A DNA stretch of 64,000 nucleotides from Cucumis sativus (lineage: Eukaryota > Streptophyta > Magnoliopsida > Cucurbitales > Cucurbitaceae). Both the position numbers and the translations under genes were made by a program. Of the stretch, positions 12,433 to 26,174 are shown in pieces. The first letter of the stretch is position 1, and the number at the start of each line of letters is the position of its first letter. The notes under the pieces are model-generated. The model ran no database searches and was not told the DNA's origin. It saw only the letters and a program-made list of their open reading frames with translations. The DNA lies in contig NC_026660.2 in the NCBI RefSeq assembly GCF_000004075.3, positions 27,593,498 to 27,657,497 of the forward strand, read 5' to 3'.

Positions 12433-14507
12433 ATGTCTGCGATTTGGCAGTCCATAGCTCTGCTTCTACTCCTCTCTCTCGCCAATCTCACTCATGGAGG
12501 TATTACCAGTAGGTTCATGAGGAAACTTGAAGCTTCCCTTGATATGCCCGCCGAAGCTTTCCCCCCACCCTCCGGTCACAACGCTCCCGAACAGGTCTCT
12601 CCCATTCAAATCCTGAGCTTCTAGATTTTCTGCTACAATTATTTTTCGATTTGGCTTCTTTTTTTTTTTCTTTTTTTTTATTATTATTATTGTTTCGGTG
12701 ATTTTGCAGGTCCATATAACACAGGGAGATCGTAATGGCAAAGGCGTTATAATTTCTTGGCTTACGCCATTGTCGCCTAAACCTAATGTTGTCAGATATT
12801 GGGCTGCGGATAGTGATGAGGAGCACGACCACAAAGTACGCTCTAGAATCACCACTTACAAATATTATAACTATACTTCCGGATATATTCACCACGCTAC
12901 CATTAATGATCTCCAGGTTCGTTTTCTTCTGTCTCTGTTCTGTATTAAGCCCTATTTTTTTCGCTCTTTTTCCAGTTTGTTTCTGAAAATTTGTATTGCA
13001 GTACGACACAAAATACTTCTACGAGATTGGGAGTGGCGATGCGACGCGTCGGTTTTTCTTCACAACGCCTCCCATGGTCGGCCCTGATGTTCCTTACATA
13101 TTCGGCATCATTGGTAACTGTTTCATCGCTTTCTTTCTCGCATACGGTTCGATCGCATTCTCTGTTTTCAGAAATCAGCATTCAGTAATTCCATTATCTC
13201 CGCAGGCGATCTTGGACAGACTTATGATTCGAATCAAACGTTTGAGCATTATTATTCAAATTCGAAGGGACAAGCGGTGCTGTTCGTCGGAGATCTTTCG
13301 TACGCGGATAATCATCCGTTTCACGATAACAGGAAATGGGATACATGGGGTCGATTTGTTGAGAAGAGCACTGCGTATCAGCCATGGATTTGGACTGCCG
13401 GTAACCACGAGATGGATTTTGCTCCAGAAATTGTAAGAACAGAACAAGAACGAGAACTTTATATCTTCTATTTCTGAAATTTGAAGCTAATTTGAGTCAT
13501 TGTTTCAGGGAGAAAACACCCCGTTTAAGCCTTTTACACATCGGTATCATGTCCCTTACAAAACAGCTCAAAGCTCATCGCCGCTCTGGTATTCCATCAA
13601 GCGTGCTTCTGCCTATATCATAGTTCTTTCTTCTTATTCTGCTTATGGTATGTGTTGTTTAATTATTGTGATCTGTTTATATAATTACTGTCAAACAATT
13701 AAATAAAAAAAAAGAGCTCAGAATCGAGCCTTTTCTGATCTTTCAGGAACCTATACTCCACAATATCAGTGGCTACAGAATGAGTTTACGAAGGTGAACA
13801 GAGAGGAGACTCCATGGTTGATTGTTATGGTTCATTCACCTTGGTATAATAGTTACAACTATCATTATATGGAAGGGGAGAGCATGAGGGTCATGTTTGA
13901 ATCCTGGTTTGTTGAAAACAAAGTCGATCTTGTTCTTTCAGGCCATGTCCATGCTTATGAGCGTTCGGTATATGAGCTTCTTCCTTCATTATTTTTTACC
14001 CTCCTTTTGAGATGGAGATTTGATAAAATCAATTGTTTGTTTCCTTTGTGATAGGAACGAGTATCGAATGTGAGATACAATATAACTAATCGATTAAGCT
14101 CTCCAATTAGAGACATTAATGCACCAATGTACATAACAATTGGCGATGGCGGCAATATTGAAGGCCTGGCTAACCAGTGAGTATCCTTTGAATTTTGTAA
14201 TATTAAATTTGAAATCCTTACAAAAGGTTGAAATAAAAAAACAATTTTTTTTAGTCTCTGCTTTTCAGAGATTTTGTGGGGCTAGGGGTGGTAATGTAAT
14301 GGGTTCGGTTTGTGCAGGTTCACAGAACCACAACCAAATTACTCGGCATTTAGGGAAGCAAGCTTCGGACATGCATTGCTTGAAATAAAGAATAGAACTC
14401 ATGCATATTATACATGGCACCGCAACCATGACAATGAGCCTGTTGCTGCTGATTCGCTTTGGATTTACAACAGGTTTTGGTACCCTGAAGACGAGAGTTC
14501 TCAATAG
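12433..14507 (+). CDS. Purple acid phosphatase, secreted, PAP10/12/25-like
   Basis: A dinuclear-metal phosphomonoesterase, normally secreted or wall-bound, that releases phosphate from organic esters. Eight exons join in phase to 459 residues: 12433-12594, 12710-12916, 13002-13113, 13206-13432, 13509-13647, 13747-13968, 14056-14176 and 14318-14507. An N-terminal signal peptide ([13 protein letters not shown]) is followed by the beta-sandwich domain ([11 protein letters not shown]). All five metal-binding blocks are present: GDLG (161-164), GDLSYAD (about 189-195), GNHE (226-229), VMVH (309-312) and GHVH (348-351). The size and the [30 protein letters not shown] and WHRN segments match plant high-molecular-weight PAPs of the PAP10/12 group. 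Position next to BGAL3 suggests PAP25 (At4g36350). A P1BS-like site lies upstream. The protein looks intact. The subclass is inferred from resemblance and synteny; the family is certain. Confidence 0.95.
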
Positions 14508-16940
14508 GTTGCTTTTGAGTTTTAGGTAATCTAACCATTCAAAACAAAATATTTCCCTTTTCGTGTCCTGTAGGCCGTTGGTAGTGCCTTTCAATTTCAA
14601 TTTTTTTTATGAATTAAAATGTTTTCTTTATGGTCTGCTAATTAATAATATCTTAGTTCCTGTTGCCCACAAACGTGATTGACAATGGTTTGTATTTATT
14701 TTATATTCATATTCCTTTTTCATGAAAGGAACCAATCATTAAAGGTGGTTAGTGTAGTCAAAATTCCACTCTTTGGCCAAAGGAACAAAATGAATGGGAG
14801 AAAAATAGCAGAATATAACTGCAAGTTGGGTTTCTGTTATGCATATTGATATAGAATCTCTAATCTTTAACCATACAGTATTATAATGAATAAACAGGAA
14901 ATTTCTCAGTCGTAATTTAACCGACTAAAATTCTATTATTAACTATTTCTGTTGTAGTGTAGCAATGCATAATGTAATTAGTCATTGTTTTGTTAGCTGG
15001 TTCGTTGGTTGCTATTAAGGAAATTAAGCTCCCTATGAACAAATGATCTTTATGACTATTCTTTTGTCTTTGTAAAAGTGTGATGTTTACAACTAAGTTA
15101 AGATACAATTATTTATTTATTATTAATTTATATCTAATCATGGCTTTATTCCTTCCTTTAAGTTAATTGGTAGAAAATATTGTGTATTCATAAATTGAAT
15201 TATGATTTTAAAAAAGTTTAAATACAATGTATTTATAAATCATAAAACTAGGTCTTATCCATCTAACAATAAGTTATCACGAGTATATTTATAAATATGA
15301 TTTATTTTTAAAATTTTAGCTATATTGCAAATTTAGTTATTTAATTTACACGAAGTAGGAGATAGAACTATGTTTTGCCATTTTTGAAAATGTCCATAAA
15401 TATTTTGTGATATATTATATAAATTTATAAACCTTTTATAATACATATTATATTTTAAAAAAATGTATCTAGTTTATAACCACAAATTCTATTTCTAAAC
15501 GTTTTTATATCTATTTAAAAATATTGTGCATTTTAAATCCTAAATTTTAAATTTTTTACACAATAAAAGAATAACAATTTTCAAAAGTAAAATATGAGTC
15601 ATGCCACAGCACATATTCGCATAAAAACAGATTGAAATAAAATCTGAGTTATTCGTGAGAATGTGCATAAAAACATTGAAATAAAAGTTATTTGTTAAAA
15701 GATATAAGAAAAATAATCAAACTCAACTAAACAATTGATTAAATCCTGTTCAAAAAAATTGAAACTAATGCCAAATTGATGAATACTCTTCCAAACTTTC
15801 AAATAGTAAATAGTTAATTAAAATTGATTTCAATTGTAAGACTACTGGATATATTGACCGTTATAAACCACCAAATAAATTCCTTTAGCCCTATTGTTAA
15901 GAAATCATAGTAGGAGGTAGAGTCACGTAAACATAGACTAAGGAATTCATCAATTTTATGATGCCCTCACACACAAAAATAAAATTAACAATTACCTTTT
16001 TAAAAGTTGTATTTTTCTGTTTAGAATAAACGCCTTGAACAAAACAGTATAATTAGTTTGAACATGTGTAACGATCACAACTTAACTTGATATCGGATAG
16101 TAAACATAATTATAGTTGTCCTTATACTTTAATTGAAGAATTATTAGACTTTCAAAATTAAAACCTACTTTATTGTCTCTCTTATATATAAATATATTAA
16201 TTAAAACAAAAAATTTGATAGTTCCTATCTAACACTTCCAAAGAAGAAGAAAAAACTTATTATATGTAATATGAGCTTAAGTTGAACCTAAACACACCAT
16301 TTCGATTAAGGTTTTCTTTTTATTTTTTGAAAATGATAATAATAATTGATCGGTGTTCTCTCACTTTCAAGTCAAAAGTTTGATTTTCCATCCATTGAAA
16401 TTATTATTTTTCTTTAAATTGAAAAAACATAGTTAAGGGTATAAAATTGAAATTTGGAGGGTACTCAGTTATAACACTAAACTCAATTATAACATTCAAA
16501 TCTACGGATACATGAAGTAAAATGGTTGAAATTTTTGCGATTCCTAACAGTTGCTCGTTTCGTTGATATGATAAAAGTGATTCATGTAGGTGAAGAATCG
16601 GGCCAGCTAGATTGTTGATAAAGTCCAATCGGACCAATTGGGCCAGGCCTAAAACGAGCCCAATCATTAAATATCGAGAAAGTATCAAACCATAGACTAT
16701 TAAACCGCTGTCCGTAGCGGCGGTATCAAACTGCTGCAAGCCATCGTCTTCTTCGTCGTGGGCGTTGTCCTCCCCACTGCAATTTGGTGATACGTCGAAG
16801 GCAATTATTGCTCTGATTGTCTGAGTTCAAGAAATGAACCTAAATCCTTAGCCTTCACAACCTTGCTGTATTTTCCGTCCACAACTGTGAATCTGCTGAT
16901 TGAACCTACTGGAGCTGAAGGTCAAGGAGAATCCAACAAC
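14508..16940. other. Spacer between PAP and the NERD1-like gene
   Basis: The left two-thirds is plain AT-rich sequence with no protein-like frame. From about 16540 the composition rises in G+C and contains paired TGGGCC/AGCCCA motifs, then a CT-rich leader (16740-16860) before the next ATG. A five-codon upstream ORF (MNLNP) starts at 16834 in that leader. The right end is therefore best read as promoter plus 5' leader of the NERD1-like gene. Confidence 0.6.
16639..16662. promoter_or_regulatory. Paired site II (TGGGCY) elements, NERD1-like promoter
   Basis: TGGGCC at 16639-16644 and AGCCCA (reverse TGGGCT) at 16657-16662, about 280-300 bp before the ATG. Site II motifs bind TCP factors in promoters of housekeeping, ribosomal and mitochondrial genes. 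The same paired arrangement recurs at other promoters in this window. Confidence 0.55.
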
Positions 16941-19900
16941 ATGAGGAAGCGAGATTTAGCGATTCTTATGCTCTCAGCCTTCGCTATTTTTTTCTCCCTT
17001 CAGGTTTCCCATTTTTCGTCTTCTTTGTTTTCTAATTTATACTCAGTGCTCTTATTTCCCTATGAACATAGTTGTTGTTCACGACTTATTCTAACTTTCA
17101 TCTATTGGCGTTCCTTGATTTTAGAATTCTATTGCCGTTTGGACAGTACTTTGTTGTAACTTTGCATTTCCCTTCTGAATTTCGTACAAGAGTTTCTGAT
17201 TGTTGAGTTTCTCCTGAATTACAGCACGAGGGCGATTTCTCGTTTAGGGAGGCGTGGATGCATTTAACTGACGAGTACCCAATCAAGTATGAGGGAGATC
17301 GTCTCCCGCCACCTGTCGTCGCTGATCTTAATGGTGATGGAAAGAAGGAGGTTCTTGTTGCAACCCACGATGCTAAAATTTTGGTAATCTGGAATCCCGT
17401 GCCACATTCGATTTGTTTTATCCAATCCTGCAATTTTTTTCATATGGAATGACTGGGTCAATTATTTTGGCCTGCTGCAATGTCAAATGTGTTCCTTTCT
17501 TTCTGTAACGTATAATTGTTGGATTCGAGATGATTTTTGTTGGCTTCTATGGCGATTTGCTAGTCAATCAGCTATTTAGATTGGTTTGATGAACTTTAAG
17601 TGGTCGTCTCAGGTTTTGGAACCCCACAGTAGGCGAGTGGATGAGGGATTTAGTCATGCACGAGTGCTGACAGAGGCTTCTTTGTTGCCTGCTAAAGTAC
17701 GCATTTCATCCGGTAGACGTCCTGTAGCCATGGCTACTGGAGTTATTGATCGCCATCCCAGACAGGGGCAACCAGTGACTCAAGTTCTTGTTGTTGTTAC
17801 ATCCGGTTGGTCTGTGCTGTGTTTTGATCACAATCTCAATAAGTTATGGGAAGCAAATCTGCAGGTTTGTTTTTGTCTGCTGTCTGCTGTCTGCAATCTT
17901 CAGTGCCCTTGGATCATCTCGTTTACTAATAGCCTACCTCTTGGTGCCATTTGACAGGAGGATTTTCCACATAATGCTCACCACAGAGAGATAGCTATCT
18001 CTATAACCAATTATACACTAAAGCATGGTGATTCAGGATTGATAATCGTTGGTGGGAGAATGGAAATGCAATCACATGTATGTGTTGTTGCATTTTTGTT
18101 ACTTGAGATGCATGATATTTATTTACTTCTCATAATAGTTGAAGTGATTGCCAGATTGTTCCCTCCATCGCCAATATCAGAAATTTGACATTGATTCAAT
18201 TATATAGTTAATGATTAGCTAAAGTAAACCATTCATGATTATGATGCCTTTTTATTGACTATTTACCATTATGCCACAACATGATTTAACTAAATACTTC
18301 CATATAGATTTTTATGGATCCGTTTGAAGAAATTGGAATTGCGGAAAAGAATGCTGAGCAGCATAGAAGAAGTGCTACTGAAAAGGAGGTATGGCAGTGT
18401 GCGTGTGTTAAAAACTATCATGAACTTTTGAGTGTCTCTTTCATCTGCCTTCTGTACAGCAAATGATCACACGAACAGGACCCTGAACAAAGAATCAACA
18501 GTTTTGTGTTCTTATGTTGTTTTAGAGATTAGACATATCTTTCGAACTTCAGGAACTTGGTTACTTAACTTTCTGGTCTGACTTCTCAATGTGACAACCT
18601 TTGCTGGAACCGATAGATTGTATATTTTCTTTTAGAATAAAATGATAAATGTAGCAGTAGATGGTTAATGATGAGTAAATGCATTTTATGTAGGCTTCTG
18701 AAAACTCGGGATCAATAGATTTACGCCATTTTGCATTTTATGCATTTGCTGGTCGATCTGGTCTGCCGCGATGGAGCAGGAAGAATGAGGTGGTTCAACT
18801 TATACTCCGTTTCCTGCTCTTTCATATTATTTTTTCTGAACTTCTTCACTGGACACAGTTACCTCGTCAGAAAAATAATCTTTCCTTTTTGCTGAGGAAC
18901 TGCAATTGATTATTTTCTGTAGATGCCATTCACTTCTTACTAATTATTTTATCTCCATGTTTCAGAACATTGAGGCACATTCTTCAGATGCATCTCAGTT
19001 AATTCCACAACATAATTACAAGCTTGATGTTCATTCTCTGAATGCCCGACATCCTGGGGAGGTATGACAGCCTTTTACAATTCTTGTACTGGCTTTGATT
19101 AACTCCATTAAAATTTTGACGTCTAAGCTAAAAATTATTGAGCTCCAGTCACAAGTTTTTACCCTGCCAAGAAGCACAAGCGGCTGTAGTTGGAACTTTC
19201 TCTGGTTATGCAAGTTCTTAGGTGTTTCTCCTTCAATTAAAAAATACATAATAGTATGATTCATCCTGAAACCTTGCACATTGCAGTTTGAGTGCAGAGA
19301 ATTTAGAGAGTCAATCCTCGGTGTTATGCCACATCACTGGGTAAGGTTTACTTGAACTTTTCCAGTCTCATTTTTGATAATTTTTTTTATTGATTTTACA
19401 ATGTGTTGATCATTCAAACAGGATAGGAGAGAAGACACTGTTCTAGAGTTGGCGCACTTCAGGCGCCATAAAAGGAAAGCACTGAAGAAAACATCTGGAA
19501 AATCAGTTAATTATCCTTTTCATAAGCCTGAGGAAAACCATCCTCCAGGGAAGGACTCAAGTAAAAGGATCCCCAAAATTATTGGTACTGCTGCAAACAT
19601 TGCCGGTTCGGCAAAAACTAAGAAGGTAACAAAAACTCCATTTATCTCTTCATTGCATTATGATGCACAAATTCTTGAATATCTAACAAAGAGGGAGTTC
19701 CGGAAATCATGTTTTTCCAGTAATATTTCAACTTTAGTTGCTGACATTTAATTCTCTGTAATCTGACATGTTGCCTTTATTTACAATTTTCTCATTTTAT
19801 ACCCAGTTGCTTTATTTCTAAAATTTGGAAATCTCTACTTGCCAGAAATTGCCTTTAAACAGCTTTAACTTCTAATGCAGCTCAAAATCCTACTTTCTCT

Positions 19901-22393
19901 AGGCAACAAGCTAAGCCTTTGAATGACACTTTCAAAAACTGTTCCTTTTCTTAGTACCACAAATGTGAGGAATGGAGATTTGAACCTGAACCTATATTCC
20001 TTAAACCACTAATTTAGACTCTTATTGGCAAGATAGAACTGCTCCTTAACCTGTTAATTTATTTGATGCAGCCTCTTCCATATGTTCCAACCATAACAAA
20101 CTATACCAAGCTTTGGTGGCTTCCTAATGTTGTTGTGGCTCATCAAAAAGAAGGGATAGAAGCTCTGCATTTAGCATCTGGCCGTACTATTTGCAAGGTA
20201 TGAATCCAATAATTGCTAGATTTTTTTTAATATGTAATAGATTTTTGTATTTAATTCCTCAAAAAGGATATTTATTGGTTGCGTCGAGGGAATTCTATAT
20301 GTTATTCGCTTTCTGAAGATTTTTTCAAAAACAATTTTTTGGGCTTAAGCAAATTTTTCATCTTTTTGTTTGTTTACGTGTACATGAAATTTGAAAGTTT
20401 TACTTTTAGTTACTATATGGAAACCACTTTTTGTTGTGACTTGTTGAAAATTATTGTTGATTTTTCCAGCTACATCTTCAAGAAGGTGGTCTTCATGCTG
20501 ATATTAACGGAGATGGAGTCCTTGATCATGTTCAGGTGCACATGGTTTATTTACTTATTAATGTTTACATGGCTATGGGTTGACATTCTTGATTCCTCAA
20601 TTACTGCAATATTTACTATTCAGTTCCAGATTATCCTGGATTTTTGTTATTCATGTTAAGGTGCTTCTAGAATTCCTGATTTCATGTGGGAAATGGATAC
20701 TCTTATATATTTCACATGGCTTTCCTGGATGAGTGAACAAACACATATGTGTGCCTGCTTCAGATTCAGTCATATTCTTTGTTAACTAAACTCCAAGTCC
20801 GATGTTGAGTGCAAGTCTAATCTGCTTTCTGATTTTTGCTTCTCCCAATTGCATAAGGTTCAGATCCTGTTAATATAGCCATTTAGTGGACATTTAATTT
20901 TTCAAATCTTGCACGTGCAACAAAGAAACTAGGTCCACATTTTTTACAGCATTGGATACTAATGATGAAGTTGTATGGCATCTACTTTGTGGAGTTCATG
21001 TTTTCTACATTTTGTAAATTTATTTCAATTGGGGAAAAAATTTCAACTTATTGAATATTCAGGCTGTTGGAGGAAATGGTGCTGAGCGCACTGTGGTTAG
21101 TGGATCAATGGAAGTTATTCAACCTTGTTGGGCTGTTGCAACCTCTGGGGTACCTGTACGAGAACAACTCTTTAATGCTTCCATATGCCATTTTTCCCCT
21201 TTCAACTACTTTCAACATGGAGAACTTTCAAGATTTGGCCGTACTCCAGACATGGCATCTTTAGAGGTTGCGACTCCTATTCTTATCTCAAGAAAAGATG
21301 GTCACAGGCATCGCAAGGGAAGCCATGGGGATGTTGTTTTCTTGACTAATCGGGGAGAGGTATTGGCAAATTGGCATCTATTTGCACCTATTTGTTGTGA
21401 TTATTTCATTGTATGTTTAATTTTATTTCAGTACTTCCTGATTGTCATTCTCATTTTTTTCCATTACCTTTATAAATGTTGTTTGACTTATCGCTTAAAT
21501 TGTGTGCCATGCGTCTTCATCACCTCTTCATCCCATGCTTCATCAAGAGGTTTCTATTTTGTTTGATTGGGAATTGAGCGCACAGATTTAAACCGTCATG
21601 ACAAGTTTCCAACATGCCAGAGAAATGAAAACGAAAAACTGCCTGGAATTCATTGCTTTCATATGATACTGTGTTAAGTAACTTATTTTCTTAACACGGA
21701 TATCAAACTTTCACTTTCAAGTCCTACAAATTTTACAATTTGCTTGAAGCCTCTTAGCTTCAACTTTTTTGCAATTAATAAATCGAACAGACATCATTCC
21801 TTTTCATGTTTATATGAATCTTTGAGTTTTTCATCGTCCCCATTTTACTCCCAACCATGCGGCTTCATTTCTCTTTTTGACTTTTTTTTTAATAACTTTT
21901 GATATATTATTTTCTGCAGGTAACATCATATTCACCCGGATTGCATGGTCATGGTGCCGATTGGCAGTGGCAGATCACAACAGGTGCTACTTGGTCAAAT
22001 CTTCCATCACCATCAGGAATGATGGATGCTGGTACCGTGATTCCAACACTCAAGGCTATCGACTTGCGAGTGGGTGCCACCCAAGAAATGGTCCTTGCTG
22101 CAGGAGAACAAGAAGCTGTAGTAATATCTCCAGGAGGAAGTGTTCAAGCATCAATTGAACTTCCTGCCTCACCAACACATGCCCTCATCACCGAGGATTT
22201 CTCAAACGATGGTCTTACAGACATTATCCTTGTGACCTCTACCGGTGTGTATGGCTTTGTCCAGACAAGGCAACCAGGGGCTCTCTTTTTCAGCACGCTT
22301 GTTGGTTGCCTCATACTTGTAATGGGAGTCATATTTGTTACACAACACTTGAATTCTATAAAGGGAAAGCCAAGGCCATCAGCCACTCGGTAA
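16941..22393 (+). CDS. NERD1: FG-GAP repeat membrane protein, NERD1-like
   Basis: Arabidopsis NERD1 (At3g51050) is a Golgi/endosomal membrane protein linked to exocyst-dependent root growth. Thirteen exons give 695 residues, close to the size I recall for the Arabidopsis protein: 16941-17003, 17225-17383, 17613-17864, 17958-18077, 18308-18388, 18694-18789, 18966-19061, 19287-19340, 19422-19625, 20072-20197, 20470-20535, 21063-21359 and 21920-22393. Residues 1-21 form a signal peptide (MRKRDLAILMLSAFAIFFSLQ). FG-GAP/integrin-type calcium loops are seen at about 52-67 (VADLNGDGKKEVLVAT) and 427-439 (ADINGDGVLDHVQ), with a weaker one near 630 (EDFSNDGLTDI). One membrane span (about 657-680) precedes a short basic tail. 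So the bulk should be luminal with a tiny cytosolic end. All 12 introns are phase 0. The gene converges with the SRS gene. Confidence 0.93.
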
Positions 22394-23525
22394 GTAGTAA
22401 GAAACAATCAAATGATATGTTTTGGTTTAAGACACTAAGGGAGGATCAATATGAATCATTTTTCGTATATTTTGAGATGTAATTTAACAGGATAGTCGTA
22501 GATTGTAAACCTATCAAAAGCTTTTCTACCTTAGTTTGATTGTAGATTCCTTCTCTCCCCACTTTCTACTCCATCAATTAAATTAATCAAAACATTTTAG
22601 TATTGCAATTTGATTGTCAGTCCAATCAAAATAGTCTTACATATTAGTGCCATGAATCACATGCCAATATTGTTTGAGAAATAGTTGAAAACAGCTGGAA
22701 ATTAACTTTCATCCCTCTGTCTAAAATTCAGTAAGCTAATCTCAGCCTATGTTTGAATATAATAAAGTTCCCTCCAATGTTTTAAAGCCGTTTATGCTTA
22801 TATTATAATATAACATTAACATAAAAGATGGTGCATCAAATGAATGCATAATTATAGGTGGAGCTCTCTTATTGAGACGGATGGCAGTTGCTGCCCACCC
22901 AAATCTTCTAAAATTTTAATATTTCACACTCTTTATAACTTATTTGTACGTTATGTCTTCCCCTTAAAGTCAAGAAAAGTATTTGGAACTAATAAGGAAG
23001 ATGAAGTGGAAGTGTAATCCCCACTCCCATCTCATCTCAAAAAGTGAATCTACAAAAAAGTCAGAAATATATCTTTTTTTTTTTTTCTTTTTCTTTTCTT
23101 TATGTTTCTTTATAGATATTGTATTGTAATAGATAGGTGGATGTATACCATTCCCTACCCAACAAGTAACAGTAAACAGAATAGACAAATTTATTCAACA
23201 GATCAAATTTTGTAATTACTTTAACTATGGGGCTGCTGCTTTTAGCCCTTTGTTTGACAAAATTACATCCATGCCCACTCTATTGTAAAACGACAAGGGA
23301 ACAAGTAATTTTATTTATATATTAGAACAATAAACGAAAGCAAATAAAAATGCATAAACTTTTTCTTTTTCAAGTTAGGGAAACAGAATGTATGATGACT
23401 TAAGCAGAGTCATCAGAGAACTTGAGTTCTTTTTTTCTCCCCTTCTTTTCTCGGAAATGAAAATTTAAACTGTTTACGGAACAATTTCTGCTTCTTGGAC
23501 AAAAATTCAGTGTAAATGTTCTTTT

Positions 23526-23527
<2 letters not shown>

Positions 23528-23558
<31 letters not shown>
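23528..23558. repeat. Poly-T tract, 31 bases
   Basis: An uninterrupted T run. It could be the tail of a minus-strand retroposed sequence, but I see no recognisable element body or target duplication next to it. Confidence 0.9.
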
Positions 23559-23559
<1 letters not shown>

Positions 23560-25885
23560 TTTGTTTGGCTTCTTTTAACATAATGAAGGATATCTTAATC
23601 CGTATATAAAGATTTGTTATTAGTTTTAGTGGTGTGTACTTTTGAAGTGTTCAGATAGTTCGTATACACATTTGTTATTTTGGATATGTTGCATGCATGC
23701 ATGGATGTGTCATGTGTGTGTGTATTCATGAACCATCTTTCATAATTGGTATTCATTCTCTTGTTGTTACGGCCATACTAAAGGAGAAAGAAAATAAAAT
23801 TTCTTTTAAAAAAGAAAACCCTTGATTTTTTGAACTTTCTCTTTCAACTTTTTATATTAAAGGATGCAATGTAAGTAGGGCTTCACTTTAGAGCCCTAAC
23901 ATACAAAGGGAACAAAAAGGATAAAAATAAAACTTACTCAGATTCAAAATTCTCTAAATTTTCATACTTAACTCCCTCAGCAAAATAAAAAATAAATAGT
24001 TTCATATCAGAATCCCAAAATTAGTTAGACATGTGGTCTTTAAACACTGAAATTAAAACTCCCCACAGATGGAGTTTCATGCAAAGTTGATATCCATAAT
24101 CCAATCCATGTAACCAACTCACACATAAGACCTAATTGTTGATCAGACGTATTAAAATTGAAGTTGAAAGAAAGAAGAAAAAATCCAAAAGAAAGCAATA
24201 GTTTTGGAGGTGAGGAAGAATAGTGATGTGTTAATGAGTAGATACATAAATGGAAAATGTTAATCCTAAGAAAGAAGAAAATGTTAAAATGAAGATCAAA
24301 GGTTGACAATTTTAGCATTTTATCCTTCCACCGCCCTACACAATATTCCATACTATAGAGTGGCCCCATAAGTAATTAACACTTTCATTTTCACTTCAAT
24401 ATATATTCACAAATATCATATACTAAACAAAATAAGAAATTTCATTTTCATGATCCCCATCATCTGAATTGTGAAGGCATATTATTAATATCATCTAATA
24501 GGATCACCTAAATTTATATATCAACTTCACATCTAATTTGACTACATTTTGTACTTAACCTTCTTTTAGGTTTCATTATTATTACTGTCTTTCACATCAT
24601 ATGCTCATACAGTTTATTTTTCCATAAATTTTACAAACTCTCTCTCATTGCTTATTTTACTTTTCTAATAATGTTTTTAATTGTTTCAACATTATATTGT
24701 AACTTGTTGACAATAAATCTTCTTAATCTGTTTTTTTTTCTTTCTAAATTATGTAAGTTCAAATAAGTAAAGAACGAATTTGAAATTGCAATTTCACGAC
24801 AATGTCAATATAAATAAATAATTTTGTAAAGTTATCTAAATTAATAATTTGACTTACACTCAAATCACTGACAAATTTGTTATGTGTTATTTGTTCTTAC
24901 AAAATATATTAGAGATAATATGGATTAATCTTTGGATCAAGTATCAATATATATTTCAATCATTGGTTATGCAAAAAAAAAAAAAAAAAATAGAACGTCA
25001 CATTATTTTAAACTTAAAAAAAATTATGCTCTTGAAATGTTTATAGAAGATCAATGATAATATTACAAATTTTGAAAAGCAATTGTTATATGTATTTTAC
25101 AAGTATTAAGGTTAATAATAGATAATACTTTTTGTGTATGTTTGATATGTTTTTATAAAGAGTTACCAAAGAATCTTTAATATATATAAATATTTGGGTT
25201 TTCAAATGTATGGATATATGAATATGTTTAGAGAAAATGGTAAGAAATCTTCAAAACGTTTTATGTTTTTGAAACTCAACTGGATACGTTAGTTTTGAAA
25301 TGTAAAAAAAAAAAAAAGAAGAAAAAAGTCAATAAGAATAATACAAAATTTGGAAGAAATGAAAGAGTTGAAAAATATGATTATAATAAAAAGAGAGAGA
25401 GAGAGAGAAAGAAGGAAAGTGGAAAAGGATAGGGAAGAAGAAAAAAGGGGAAGGGGAGATTTGAGATGAAAATGAAATATGATTGAAATGGAAACAGTGT
25501 TTGTTTCTATTGTGTAGTAGATAATATATATATATGTATATATATAAAAGAAAAATGAGAATAGGAATGAAAGCATAAATAGATTGAAGAGACAATTCAT
25601 CATCAGAAGAAGCAACCCCTCCTCCCTCCTCCTGACCCCCTGACTCCCTGACCCTAATTACTATCTTCTTTTACTGAAATAACCCTTTTCTTTCTCTTTC
25701 TCTTTCTCACCCAAATCAATAAAATCAAATAAACCTTCTCTTCCCTTCTCTTCTCTTCTCTTCTGCCTTCTGCTTCTTTATTTTGGGTTCTGCCGTTTGT
25801 CAAATGTCACGCCGATGAACAACAACCAGATTTTAGGGTGTGCCCTAAGCTATAAGGCCACACCCTCCCCTAATTTTAAGGACCA

Positions 25886-25909
25886 CCCCCCCACCCCCAC
25901 CCCCCTCCC
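25886..25909 (-). repeat. Four C-runs: G-quadruplex/i-motif candidate
   Basis: C-runs of 7, 5, 6 and 3 are separated by single A or T bases. The minus strand thus has four G-tracts with one-base loops, a sequence class with strong quadruplex potential. Confidence 0.7.
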
Positions 25910-26139
25910 TTTTCCCATCACTATTTCTTTTATATCATAAATCAATTCATAATACTTCCCTTCCCCCTTCCACCCTCCCTCACCCCCAGTAGACAGTAGT
26001 TTCTGTTTTTGTCTTTAACCCACAAGACCCTTTACCTACGTACCCCTCTATATTTGCGGGCTGCCCCCTTCCTCTTTCTTTCTTTCTTTCTTTCTTTCTC
26101 TATCGCACTCCCCATTCTCCATTCCCCAGTCCCCACCCA

Positions 26140-26140
<1 letters not shown>

Positions 26141-26174
<34 letters not shown>
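26141..26174. repeat. (TC)n microsatellite
   Basis: About 17 TC units with one interruption (ctttc) at 26158-26162. It lies inside the pyrimidine-rich block. Confidence 0.92.

Noticed and set aside
12466-13009. Minus-strand frames opposite the phosphatase
   Set aside because: They cross exon-intron boundaries of a clearly coding + strand gene and have no family resemblance.
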